Counted from the first letter of the stretch, positions 53,555-61,719 are shown. The stretch: 64,000 bases of DNA from CAWBRT01 sp963832785 (GCA_963832785.1 CAWHVF010000006.1:357940-421939), one strand, 5' to 3'. Made by a program: numbers and translations. The notes: a model not told the origin generated them from the sequence alone.

Positions 53555-54064
53555 TCAACCTACTAAAGCCTGGTGCAGCGTTTCATAAACCAATTGACCG
53601 GAACCCGCCAGGGTGGCGATTGCCTCCGCTGTTTTGCTGGCGGTTGCGCGCACCTCGGCGCTGATCTCGTCGCCATGCTCGAAGCTGCGCGCGCTGGCGG
53701 TGATCAGGGCGGCGGCTGGAGCTTTCCCATAGACAGCCTTGGCCAGTGCCAGAAGCGTCCCCGGCTCGAAGTGGTGGGTCGCGCCAGAGGGCCCGATATC
53801 GCGCGGCTCGACTGAAGTTACCTGGAGAGCTCCCGGCTCGTTTCCCTCGGTGGCGTCGAGAAAAACGGCGAAACGCGCCTCGGCCAGCCAAGCCGCCAGC
53901 TCCGGGTTCAGTTGGTGCGAGGCGATGACCTCCAGCCCCTGAATTTGACGCGCTTCCAACAGGCGGGCGGCGAGTTGGCCAAAGCCGTCGTCGCCCCGCA
54001 GCGTATTGCCATAGCCGATTACCACGATAGGCTGCAAATTCGCACCTTCCTGGCCAGGGCACAT
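53555..54064 (-). CDS. Hydrogenase maturation protease (HyaD/HoxW-type)
   Basis: 169 residues from the ATG at 54064. VVIGYGNTLRGDDGFGQLAA is the N-terminal motif with the nickel-binding acidic residue, EARFAVFLDATEG the second Asp, and SGATHHFEPGTLLALAKAVY the His. SHQLNPELAAWL resembles the HoxW branch. It clips the C-terminus of the large subunit after nickel insertion, so a substrate with a cleavable extension must exist elsewhere. It is convergent with hypF, on the opposite strand. Confidence 0.88.
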   Translation of the reverse strand: MCPGQEGANLQPIVVIGYGNTLRGDDGFGQLAARLLEARQIQGLEVIASHQLNPELAAWLAEARFAVFLDATEGNEPGALQVTSVEPRDIGPSGATHHFEPGTLLALAKAVYGKAPAAALITASARSFEHGDEISAEVRATASKTAEAIATLAGSGQLVYETLHQALVG

Positions 54065-54252
54065 TATCCCACGCCGGCTGCGACGGAGCAGGCGAAAGAG
54101 GCCCAGCCTTGAAATAAGCACGATACGTCCTCCAGGTAATTGCTTATTATGGAATTGCCTTGATCTCAGTTTGCTTCCTTTTCCGGCATTGCCGGGCGGC
54201 GGATACGCCAGGACGAGTTAACCTGTAGCGACTTGGGTGAAACTAACAAAAA

Positions 54253-55104
54253 ATGAGTAGCGCAACAGCCCGTCGATGGCCCGGTCGTGTGCTGGCGTTG
54301 GCGTGGCGTTGCTGCCTGCTCCTGGTTGTGTGTTCCTGCTTTGCTTCCGCCCAGATAACCGCGGCGGACGCATGGCCAATCTTGCGTATTGGGTTGAGCG
54401 CACACAGCGTCGGCAAGCGCGCGGCAGCCGTCAATGCTCTGGGTTTGCTGCGCGATGACGAGCAGGCGGCGACCGCCGCGGAAAAGGCGCTGCAAGATCC
54501 CAAGCCTGAGGTGCGCAAGGCCGCGGCCACAGCCCTGGGGCTAATGCGCGCGCGCTCGGCGATCCCCGGTTTGCAAAAAGCGCTCAACGATAAAGACATC
54601 GGAGTGGTGCTGGCCGCCGCCGCTTCGCTCAAGCTGATGGGCGATGCCTCCGCCTACGAGGTCTATTACGAGCTGCTGGTGGGCGAGCGCAAGAGCAAGG
54701 AAGGTTTGCTGGCCGAGCAGCAGAAGCGGCTGCACGATCCCAAGCAGCTGGCGCAACTGGGCGTGTCGGAGGGCCTCGGCTTCGTGCCCTTTGGCAGCCT
54801 CGGATACAGCGCCATCAAGACGCTGTTGAAAGACAAAAGCTCGGCCGTGCGAGCCGCCGCCGCCAAGGCGCTGGCGCAAGATGCGGACCCGCGCAGCGCC
54901 GATGCCCTGACGCGCGCCACTTCCGACAAGAGCTGGGTGGTGCGGGCGGCAGCCCTGGATGCCATCGCCGAGCGCGGCGAGCCGCGCTTGCTGCCCGTCG
55001 TGGTCGAGGCCCTGACCGACGACAAGGACAGCGTGCGCTTTACCGCTGCGGCTACCGTCATACGGCTTTCCTCCATTAAACCCGAACAAACGAAAAACAG
55101 GTAA
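54253..55104 (+). CDS. Exported HEAT-repeat protein
   Basis: 283 residues. A signal peptide (LLLVVCSCFASAQ) precedes five or more HEAT-like helical pairs such as KRAAAVNALGLLRDDEQAAT, EVRKAAATALGLMRARSAIP, AVRAAAAKALAQDADPRSAD and WVVRAAALDAIAERGEPRLL. Repeats of this kind form protein-binding solenoids. The predicted location is periplasmic. It is divergent from the hydrogenase protease, with no functional link visible. Confidence 0.82.
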   Translation: MSSATARRWPGRVLALAWRCCLLLVVCSCFASAQITAADAWPILRIGLSAHSVGKRAAAVNALGLLRDDEQAATAAEKALQDPKPEVRKAAATALGLMRARSAIPGLQKALNDKDIGVVLAAAASLKLMGDASAYEVYYELLVGERKSKEGLLAEQQKRLHDPKQLAQLGVSEGLGFVPFGSLGYSAIKTLLKDKSSAVRAAAAKALAQDADPRSADALTRATSDKSWVVRAAALDAIAERGEPRLLPVVVEALTDDKDSVRFTAAATVIRLSSIKPEQTKNR

Positions 55105-55664
55105 GCACGCGCCTTCCGTGCGGAAGAGGCAACCGGGCCGTCTCTCGCTTCCACTAATACAGGCGGGGACGGGGTTTCCCCGGAACTGGGGATGCGCTCG
55201 CCGGGCTGAAACGCAGCCGCCGCCGCGATTGACTGAAGCGCGCATTTCCAGCGGGCACAAAAAAGCCCCGCATTGTGCGACGTATCGGCCTCACGGTGCG
55301 GAGCGGAGTTATTGTTGTTTGGAAAGCAGAATCATCTCTGCTGCGAAACAGCTTATCAATGCTCGTGCCATCGGGCAAGAGGGCAAATGCGAGTTGCCGA
55401 TATCGTCATTGGACTGCAGCGCTCGAGGGTTGAGCCGTTGCACCTTAGGCGGCTACACCTTAGATGGGGCCGGGAGCTTTTCGCCTGCCGGTGAATGGCA
55501 CGTGGCGCCGTTTTTCCGGCCGGCGTAACCGAGCCCGGCAAAAAACTATGCTTTGCAAGCCAAGGTATTAGTGGTATTACTGCTCTACTGAAAATCTCTG
55601 TCTTCAGCGTACCCAGGGCAAGCCTGGAAACTGGCGAAGCCATAGCCAAACATAGGAGTTCGAT
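55105..55664 (+). other. Long intergenic/leader region upstream of cstA with possible RNA structure
   Basis: About 560 bases with no convincing gene. Hairpins can be drawn at 55326-55341 (GCAGA/TCTGC), 55340-55352 (GCTG/CAGC, exclusive with the previous one), and 55370-55401 (ATCGGGCAA with TTGCCGAT, one bulge). The stretch 55438-55530 has two CACCTTAG words and GC-rich complementary blocks. AGGAG precedes the cstA ATG. A structured leader or small RNA is possible, but I recognise no class. Confidence 0.3.
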
Positions 55665-57722
55665 ATGAGCGTCCGGTTTAACATCTTCTTGCTCGTGCTG
55701 ATTCCAACTGTTGTCGGCAGTTTCTTTGCGATTACGGGGCATGCGATGAATGCCGCCGTGGTCGCCGTGCTGGGCACGGTGATGATATGGTTTGCCTACA
55801 ACTTTTATGCTCGCCGCATGGACCGTGACATCATCCAGCCAGATGCGAAGCGAGCGACGCCGGCCAAGATGTACATGGACGGCGTAGATTTCATGCCCAC
55901 CAACCGCAATATCCTTTACGGCTATCATTTCAAGTCGATCGCTGCTGCCGGGCCCATCGTGGGACCGATCGCGGCAGTCACCCTTTGGGGGTGGATGCCC
56001 TCCCTTATCTGGCTGACGGTGGGGGTGGCCCTGATCGGCTGGGTCAGCGACTACTCCGCCATCGTGGTGGCGGTGCGCAATGACGGCAACTCGCTTTCGG
56101 TGATCGCCCACAAGCTGATTGCCCCGCGCACGCGCATGATCCTGTTTCTCTTTATTTTCTTCTACCTGCTGCTGATTGCCGGTGCCTTCGTGGGCATTCT
56201 GGCCGGCATTTTCGATCCCCGCGCCGATGTTCCCTTCGGCATTCTGATGCTGGCGGTGATCGGCCTGCTGACCGGGCAGGCGCTGTATCGCTGGAAGATG
56301 AATTTGACCCTGATCACCTTTCTGGCGGTCGCCCTCACGCTGTTCTCCATAGCTATTGGCGCGGTGGGCATGAAGATTGAGAAGGGAGTTACACCAGCCG
56401 GCCAGCCGGCTGCCGCCCTTACTTTTGCCGGCCCGGTTAACTCGATTGTGGAAAAGGTGGGCGACGGCATAAACGCTCTGACCGGGCAGCAGGCGCTCTA
56501 CACGGTGACCGATCCTACCAAGGCCGATCCGCGCCTGGGGGCCACCCACCTGCGTGATGGCAAGGTGGTGCCCAAGTACCTGAACTCGACCGGGGAAATC
56601 AAGATGTTGCCCTCGTTCATTTTCTGGTGCCTGTTCGTCTTTGCCTTCTCGTATGTGAGCACCAGCTTGCCCATCTGGCGCTTCGCTCAGCCGGTGAACT
56701 ACATCGGCTTCTGGGTGACGTTCCTTACTATTGCCATGTCGGCACTAGGCGCGCTTCTGGGGGCGGTGCGCGGAATTTTTGGCGACGCCGTGGCCATGCA
56801 GGCGGTGACCTTCCAGAGCAAGTTCTTCGTCTCCTGGATGCCCGTGGTGCAGTTGAAAGACGCGGCCGGGCACATCCTGCAGGCGGCGCCTGCCATCCAG
56901 CCGATCTGGCCGATGCTGTTTGTGACCATCGCTTGCGGCGCTATCTCGGGATGGCACGCGCTGGTGGGCTCCATCGGCACCGCTCGCCAGCTCGAATATG
57001 AGACCGACGCGCTGCCGGTCGGCGGCGGAGCCATGTTTACCGAGAACGCCCTCGGGCTGCTCTCGTTGATCGCCATCTCCATCGCGGGCGGCGGCGGGGC
57101 GGGCGCTTTCGCCGGTGGCGTGGGCAAGCTGCTGAATCTGTCAACTTTCGGCCTGATGGCGGTGCCTTACGGCACGGCCCTGGGCTTCGGCGTCTTCGTG
57201 GTCATCGTGCTGACGGTGGTGCAACTGGTCTTTCGCGTCATGCGCGTCACCCTCGGCGAGTGGCTGGGCGACATCTGGATGGGCTTCAAGAACGTGCACG
57301 TCGCCTCGATCATCTCCATGGGCCTGACGCTGCTCCTGGTACTGAGCGGCACCTGGATCTATCTCTGGCAGTTGTTTGGCGCATCCAACCAGTTGCTGGC
57401 CGCGCTCTCGCTGCTCATCGTGAGCCTCTGGCTGAAGAAGGACGGCCGCAACCCGGCCTTTGCCCTGTACCCCATGCTCTTCATGTACATAACCACGATG
57501 GCGGCCACCCTGATTACGGCTTACAACCTGTACGCCAGCATTCTGTCGAACCCGCAGATCGCGGCCCAGCCCATGAACAGCATCGGGGCGGTTGGCATGA
57601 TCATCATCGACCTGCTGCTGTTTGTGGCGTCGGTTTTGATCGCCTGGGATTCCTGGCATGCCTGGCGGCGGTTGTCGGAAGCGCCTCCGGCGAAGACCAA
57701 GCCGGTCATGGCGCCGCGATAG
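55665..57722 (+). CDS. cstA: Carbon starvation protein CstA (peptide/pyruvate transporter family)
   Basis: 685 residues with about sixteen membrane segments. NRNILYGYHFKSIAAAGPIV, GPIAAVTLWGWMPSLIWLTV and SDYSAIVVAVRNDGNSLSVI are characteristic of CstA. SSFIFWCLF-like and TSLPIWRFAQPVNYIGFWVT segments continue the core, and WHALVGSIGTARQLEYETDA is the conserved Cys/His-poor loop. CstA proteins import pyruvate or peptides in starved cells. The long leader upstream suggests regulation at RNA level. No LytS-type regulator is adjacent. Confidence 0.93.
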   Translation: MSVRFNIFLLVLIPTVVGSFFAITGHAMNAAVVAVLGTVMIWFAYNFYARRMDRDIIQPDAKRATPAKMYMDGVDFMPTNRNILYGYHFKSIAAAGPIVGPIAAVTLWGWMPSLIWLTVGVALIGWVSDYSAIVVAVRNDGNSLSVIAHKLIAPRTRMILFLFIFFYLLLIAGAFVGILAGIFDPRADVPFGILMLAVIGLLTGQALYRWKMNLTLITFLAVALTLFSIAIGAVGMKIEKGVTPAGQPAAALTFAGPVNSIVEKVGDGINALTGQQALYTVTDPTKADPRLGATHLRDGKVVPKYLNSTGEIKMLPSFIFWCLFVFAFSYVSTSLPIWRFAQPVNYIGFWVTFLTIAMSALGALLGAVRGIFGDAVAMQAVTFQSKFFVSWMPVVQLKDAAGHILQAAPAIQPIWPMLFVTIACGAISGWHALVGSIGTARQLEYETDALPVGGGAMFTENALGLLSLIAISIAGGGGAGAFAGGVGKLLNLSTFGLMAVPYGTALGFGVFVVIVLTVVQLVFRVMRVTLGEWLGDIWMGFKNVHVASIISMGLTLLLVLSGTWIYLWQLFGASNQLLAALSLLIVSLWLKKDGRNPAFALYPMLFMYITTMAATLITAYNLYASILSNPQIAAQPMNSIGAVGMIIIDLLLFVASVLIAWDSWHAWRRLSEAPPAKTKPVMAPR

Positions 57723-57787
57723 TGTCCAGCCGGCTAGCGCCCAGGCGGTGTTCGCCAGCAGGTCGCGGATACGGTATAGCCAGCTTT

Positions 57788-57837
57788 CAGAATTCGTTTC
57801 ACGTTGGCGCCGGCAAGCGTGCGGCGTGAAACGAACT
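57788..57837. repeat. Inverted repeat between convergent genes, possible bidirectional terminator
   Basis: CAGAATTCGTTTCACG is inverted as CGTGAAACGAACTG around a 21-base spacer (57788-57837). It lies 66 bases after the cstA stop and 26 bases from the end of the convergent gene. There is no T run. Confidence 0.5.
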
Positions 57838-57862
57838 GAATGGCTGCGGGGCGGGAGCGCTT

Positions 57863-58510
57863 CTAGCGGGTTTTCGACAGGCTGAGCGGCACCTGGCGGA
57901 TAGCCTCCATGAGCGTCCGTGCGTGCACGTTTTGGAGGTCGCTGAGGCGCCAATGTACTTCCAGGTTGGGTTCGCTGCGGCGTATGGCCAGCCGCAGTGG
58001 CTGGCAACCAGCGGGGGCGAGAGCTTGTAGCAGGTCGGCAGCGGGCGGCGGGTTACCGGCTGCGTAGGCGACCAGTGGAGGCGGCATCACCGCGATCGGG
58101 TTCCAGTTGCGGAAGCGGAGCTTAGCCTCAACCCCACGCGCGCTCCAGGTGTTCGGATCGAAAACCTCGAACTCGGTTCCCGGAGCCGCGCGCAACTGGC
58201 CGCGCACGATCAGCATGTCGCGGCGCCCGCGCAGGCGGTAGAACCACCACAAAAAGGGTACGTCGCGCGGTTCGAGCACGATGACAACTTCGGCCTGCCG
58301 GAAGGGCTCCTTGGCGTTCTGGATCTTCAATTCGACCGCGGCGGTGCCCAGCCAGCGCAGGCTGGTCCTGTCACCCAGCAACTTGAGGCCGTCCTGCAGC
58401 CAGGCCAGCGTTTTTTTGCCCTTGTGCAGATTAAACTGGGTGCCGATGGCAAACCAGCCCACTACCAGGACGGATACGGCAACGAAAATGGTCAGTTCGG
58501 TCGATGACAT
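57863..58510 (-). CDS. Single-pass membrane hypothetical protein
   Basis: 215 residues from the ATG at 58510 (MSSTELTIFVAVSVLVVGWF). One N-terminal membrane helix is followed by a domain of about 190 residues with FRQAEVVIVLEPRDVPFLWW, FYRLRGRRDMLIVRGQL and AKLRFRNWNPIAVMPPPLVA. No family is recognised. It is divergent from the ATPase operon and separated from it by inverted GAAACCTTGAAACTC arms (58574-58656), so both transcripts may start near that element. Confidence 0.7.
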   Translation of the reverse strand: MSSTELTIFVAVSVLVVGWFAIGTQFNLHKGKKTLAWLQDGLKLLGDRTSLRWLGTAAVELKIQNAKEPFRQAEVVIVLEPRDVPFLWWFYRLRGRRDMLIVRGQLRAAPGTEFEVFDPNTWSARGVEAKLRFRNWNPIAVMPPPLVAYAAGNPPPAADLLQALAPAGCQPLRLAIRRSEPNLEVHWRLSDLQNVHARTLMEAIRQVPLSLSKTR

Positions 58511-58573
58511 GAGACGGTAAGCAGCAGCCCGCTGCATTATAGTTTAGGAGATGGCGATTCGGGGATAGGGATC

Positions 58574-58656
58574 AGGTTTCAGGGTTTTCAAGGGTTCAGA
58601 GCTTCAGCGGGCATCCTAAACTTTGAAACCTTGAAACTCGGAAACCTTGAAACCTC
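58574..58656. repeat. Inverted GAAACCTTGAAACTC arms upstream of the ATPase operon
   Basis: GGTTTCAGGGTTTTCAAGGG (58575) is inverted relative to AACTTTGAAACCTTGAAACT and onward (58619-58656). The element belongs to the same low-complexity class as 29664-29934. It lies 26 bases before the first small gene of the operon. Confidence 0.55.
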
Positions 58657-58681
58657 AGATCGCTTCCGGCGAAAGGACAAG

Positions 58682-58957
58682 ATGTCGAAAGAGCGGTTCT
58701 CCAGCGCGATGCGTGACTTTATTTACGGCATGACCGGCTTCGAGTTTGTCATGCAGGCGCGCGAGTTGCGCGGCTCGCTGGAGTCGGTGTTCATGGCTAT
58801 TACCCTGGGCGATTTGATGGGCATCCCGGTGATTCCGCCTATCTTTGCCTTGCGCATACTGCCGTACGTGGTGCCGAACATCGAGGCCTGGAAGCGCCGC
58901 TTCGCGCGCGAGCGCGAAATATCGGATAACGAGGAGTTTCATTTGCACGGTTTGTGA
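58682..58957 (+). CDS. Small hydrophobic protein A1 of the ArsA-like ATPase operon
   Basis: 91 residues from the ATG at 58682, with AAAGGA upstream. A polar N-terminus (SKERFSSAMRDFIYGMTGFE) leads to a hydrophobic middle at about 33-66 (FMAITLGDLMGIPVIPPIFA) and ends in a charged tail with WKRRFAREREISD. The sequence is clearly paralogous to the protein at 59246, with shared GDL-G-P--PP, LR-LPY-VPNI and WKRR motifs. It looks membrane-associated, with a Pro-rich hairpin or single span. The stop overlaps a GTG start in GTGA. No known family is recognised. Confidence 0.75.
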   Translation: MSKERFSSAMRDFIYGMTGFEFVMQARELRGSLESVFMAITLGDLMGIPVIPPIFALRILPYVVPNIEAWKRRFAREREISDNEEFHLHGL

Positions 58958-59208
58958 GCCAGCGGCCCGGCGCTGGTGCCACGGGCGCGGCTTTTATGGC
59001 GGGCCTTTGCCGGGCGTACAATTTATTTATCGGCACTGTTTTGCAAGGTCCCGGCAACAGTTACTTTGCGTTGCCGTGGGGAGTTAAAGCTGTGGGAGCG
59101 TGTGCGGCGTACCTTGGCTGGCGTCGTATCCTGGCTGAGGGCTGGCGCACGTGGCAACAAGGTAAAGTCGGTGCCGCCCTTCCGGGCGGAGTCTCTGGCA
59201 AGCGGTAA
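58954..59208 (+). CDS. Small protein B, translationally coupled to A1
   Basis: 84 residues, GTG start overlapping the A1 stop by four bases. The middle (AYNLFIGTVLQGPGNSYFAL, then PWGVKAVGACAAYLGWRRIL) is moderately hydrophobic and could form one or two short membrane segments. The C-terminus is basic and Gly-rich. It has no recognised homologue. The coupling and the plausible coding content argue for a real gene; codon use is less biased than in the neighbours, so confidence is moderate. Confidence 0.5.
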   Translation: MSQRPGAGATGAAFMAGLCRAYNLFIGTVLQGPGNSYFALPWGVKAVGACAAYLGWRRILAEGWRTWQQGKVGAALPGGVSGKR

Positions 59209-59245
59209 CTGATTTGTCCAACCTCAGGCCGAGAAAGGGAGAAAA

Positions 59246-59521
59246 ATGAGCAAGGAAGAGCAGCCAAAGAAGAAGGGCTTCTTCAGCAAGTTCAGAGAGG
59301 TGGCGTACGGGATGGGAGCGCACGACATGTCGCGCTACGCCATCCGCACCCGGGCCAGCATGGAGCACCTGTTCATACTGATTACCATGGGAGACCTTAT
59401 CGGCGTTCCCATTTTGCCGCCATACTATTCGTTGCGCCTGCTGCCCTACGCCGTCCCCAACATCGCCACCTGGAAGCGGCGCATGTTGCGGGAGAAGGAT
59501 ATCTCTGACGCCATGTTCTGA
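59246..59521 (+). CDS. Small hydrophobic protein A2 (paralogue of A1)
   Basis: 91 residues, the same length as A1; GGGAG lies just before the ATG. The N-terminus is Lys-rich (SKEEQPKKKGFFSKFREVAY), then YGMGAHDMSRYAIRTRASME, a hydrophobic LFILITMGDLIGVPILPPYY and LRLLPYAVPNIATWKRRMLR. A1 and A2 align without gaps from the YGM motif on. Unlike A1 it has an amphipathic basic leader. It lies 161 bases before the first ATPase gene. Function is unknown; client or membrane partner of the ATPases is an inference. Confidence 0.8.
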   Translation: MSKEEQPKKKGFFSKFREVAYGMGAHDMSRYAIRTRASMEHLFILITMGDLIGVPILPPYYSLRLLPYAVPNIATWKRRMLREKDISDAMF

Positions 59522-59682
59522 GCGGCCTCTGTCCCGGCGAACCCAGTCCGGTAACCGGCCAGGAAATCGGCGGAGGCACGTGCGGCGGTCCAGCCGCCCC
59601 GGCAAAGCCGGCAACGGCCTTGGCGGGGGATTAAAGAAGATCAGACGTTAGCGCGGTTTCAACACCCATCGAGGACTGACCA
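59522..59682 (+). other. Spacer between small protein A2 and the first ATPase
   Basis: 161 bases holding GC-rich complementary blocks (GGCGAACCCAGTCCGGTAACC, shortened: GTCCGGTAACCGGCC, and GCCCCGGCAAAGCCGG). A promoter for the ATPases could lie here. No gene is seen. Confidence 0.4.
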
Positions 59683-60666
59683 ATGTCACTCAAAGAGGTT
59701 TTTGAAGCTAATAAAGACCGGCGTTACATCATGTTTGGCGGCAAGGGGGGACTGGGCAAGACCACCTTCTCGGCCGCCACCGCTTTCTGGCTGGCGCAGC
59801 AGGGCCACAAGGTCCTGGTGTTTTCCGTCGACCCGCAGGCTTCGCTCAGCGACATCTTCCAGAAAGACATCTTCGGCAAGGGCGCGGTGCAGATCATGGA
59901 TAACCTCTACGCCCAGGAGATCAACGCCGACTCGCACATCAAGGAGTACCAGCAGGAGATCCGCCAGAAGATACTCGACATGTACGGCTTCGAGCAGGTG
60001 CCGGACGAAATCGAGAGCTACATCCAGTCGGCTTCGGCCGAGCCTGCCATGGAGGAGTCGGCCATCTTCGACGCCGTGGTCGATATCGTGGTGAAAGGCG
60101 ATTACGACTATTACATCTACGACCTGGTGCCGCTGGGCCACGCGCTCTATTACCTGTCGATGGCCAAGGTCTACGACGAGTGGATCAACCGCATCACCAA
60201 GCTGCGCGAGGAGATGCGCGAGCACGAGGAGATGGTGGCCCGCATCAAGCGCGAGACCACTACCGAGGAAGACCACATCCTGAGCGAGCTGCAGTACATC
60301 AAGAACCGCATCAACCAGTCCTCCAGCATCCTTACCGATAAGGAGAAGACGGCCTTCTTCTTCGTGGTGGTGCCGGAAGAGATGATCATCCTGGACACGC
60401 AGAAGGCGGCGCAGCTGTTCGCCAAGTTCGACGTGCCCATCGCCGGCTACGTGGTCAACCGCGTGCTGCCCAAGGAGCTGCTGCAGCAGCAGGTGCCCGC
60501 CTACCTGCAGAACCGGCTCAAGATGCAGGACAGCTACCTGCAGAAGATCGGCAGCACCTTCGGCAGGGAGGTGGTCGGGTACGTTCCCGAGCTGGAACGC
60601 GACGTAACTGGACTGAAGATGATCGAAAAACTGGCCGGCTTGATGTACGGCAACGGAAAGCGGTGA
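59683..60666 (+). CDS. ArsA/Get3-like single-domain ATPase 1
   Basis: 327 residues. The deviant Walker A is MFGGKGGLGKTTFSAATAFW. Switch I is VFSVDPQASLSDIF with the catalytic Asp kept. Switch II is IYDLVPLGHALYYLSMAKVY, changed from the family DTAPTGH. A long charged helical region at about 165-215 (EEMREHEEMVARIKRETTTE) fills the client-binding subdomain. FFVVVPEEMIILDTQKAAQL and YVVNRVLPKELLQQQVPAYL match the ArsA/Get3 core. The protein has no Cys at all, so it has neither the arsenite site nor a CxxC. It probably forms a dimer, possibly with ATPase 2. Confidence 0.88.
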   Translation: MSLKEVFEANKDRRYIMFGGKGGLGKTTFSAATAFWLAQQGHKVLVFSVDPQASLSDIFQKDIFGKGAVQIMDNLYAQEINADSHIKEYQQEIRQKILDMYGFEQVPDEIESYIQSASAEPAMEESAIFDAVVDIVVKGDYDYYIYDLVPLGHALYYLSMAKVYDEWINRITKLREEMREHEEMVARIKRETTTEEDHILSELQYIKNRINQSSSILTDKEKTAFFFVVVPEEMIILDTQKAAQLFAKFDVPIAGYVVNRVLPKELLQQQVPAYLQNRLKMQDSYLQKIGSTFGREVVGYVPELERDVTGLKMIEKLAGLMYGNGKR

Positions 60667-60673
60667 GGGCGCT

Positions 60674-61682
60674 ATGGGCGAAATTCAACAATCTTTCAGC
60701 GAATACATTGCGGCTCATCCCAACCTGAAATTCAGCTTCTTCGGCGGCAAGGGCGGCGTGGGCAAGACCGTCATGGCCGGCGTCAGCGCGCTTGCACCTG
60801 GCGCAGACGGGCAAGCGCACCATGCTGGCCTCCACCAACCCGGTGCACAGCTTGAGCGGCCTGCTGGACCAGAACGTCTACGGCAAGCCGACCCCGGTTA
60901 CCGGCGTCGCCAACCTGTGGGCGTACGAGATCGACACCAAGGAGACCATCGAGCGCTCCAAGCAGGACATCAAGCAGAAGATCCGCTGGTTCCTGAAGTT
61001 CGCCGAGATCTCCACCCAGGCCGACGCCTTCGTCGAGAGCGCCACCATGAACCCGGCGTTTGAAGAATCGGCCATGTTCGAGAACATGGTCGACCTCATG
61101 CTCAAGAACGAGTACGACGCCTATGTCTTCGACACCGCGCCTACGGCCAACGCCCGCCGCCTGCTGGGCATGAGCAAGGTCTACTCGCTGTGGGTCAACA
61201 AGATGCTCAAGTCGCGCGAGGAGGCGCAGTCGCTGCGCGAGCTGCTGTCGTTCACCAAGAAGAAGGAAGAAGACCCGCTGATGGATTACCTGGTCGGCTT
61301 CCGCGAGCGCATCGGCAAGGCGCGCGAGCTGCTAACCGACGAGGCGCTGACCGCCTTCTTCTTCGTCACCCTGCCGGAGGCGCTGCCCATCGCGGTCATC
61401 AAGCGCTTCATCAACTGGTTCCACGATTTCGGCATCCCGGTGGGCGGGGTGATCGTCAACATGCTGATCCAGAAAGACCAGGTCAACGAGAGCTCGCCGG
61501 AGTTCGTGCGCAACCGGGTGGCCATGCAGGACGCTTACATGGAGGAGATCTGGCGCGACTTCGCCGCCACCGGCGTGCGCGCGGTGGTGCCGCTGTTCGA
61601 TAACGAAGTGCGCGGCGTCGATGGGCTCAAGTTGCTGCTCAATTACGCCTTCACCGGGGCCAAGCCGGTAGGGGCAAAGTAA
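60674..61682 (+). pseudogene. ArsA/Get3-like single-domain ATPase 2, one-base frameshift
   Basis: The gene starts 7 bases after ATPase 1. Walker A is FFGGKGGVGKTVMAG. At 60791-60794 the sequence GCGCTTGCAC has one base too many: removing one T gives SALHLAQTGKRTMLASTNPV and a continuous protein of 335 residues. Switch I reads STNPVHSLSG, with Asn in place of the catalytic Asp. Switch II is VFDTAPTANARRLLGMSKVY. The remainder (FFVTLPEALPIAVIKRFINW, GGVIVNMLIQKDQVNESSPE) is fully conserved in character, so the break is either recent or a sequence error. There are no Cys residues in the restored protein. Confidence 0.85.
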
Positions 61683-61719
61683 AAACAGGTCGTTTTCGCG
61701 TTGCTCGCTTTACACGGGT

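Noticed and set aside
55606..55660. Possible GEMM (c-di-GMP-I) riboswitch: AGGGCAAGCCTGGAAACTGG then GCGAAGCC before cstA
   Set aside because: It recalls the AGGGCAA...GNRA hairpin...GCAAAGCC pattern, but the second helix has no room before the ATG and the junction bases differ. I cannot support the class.
55356..56549. 397-codon minus-strand frame over the cstA leader and 5' part of cstA
   Set aside because: Antisense to cstA; the protein is His/Gly-rich and has no domain.
59683..61682. Arsenite efflux ATPase genes (arsA)
   Set aside because: No Cys in either protein and no arsB, arsD, arsR or arsC in the neighbourhood, so an arsenic function is not supported.
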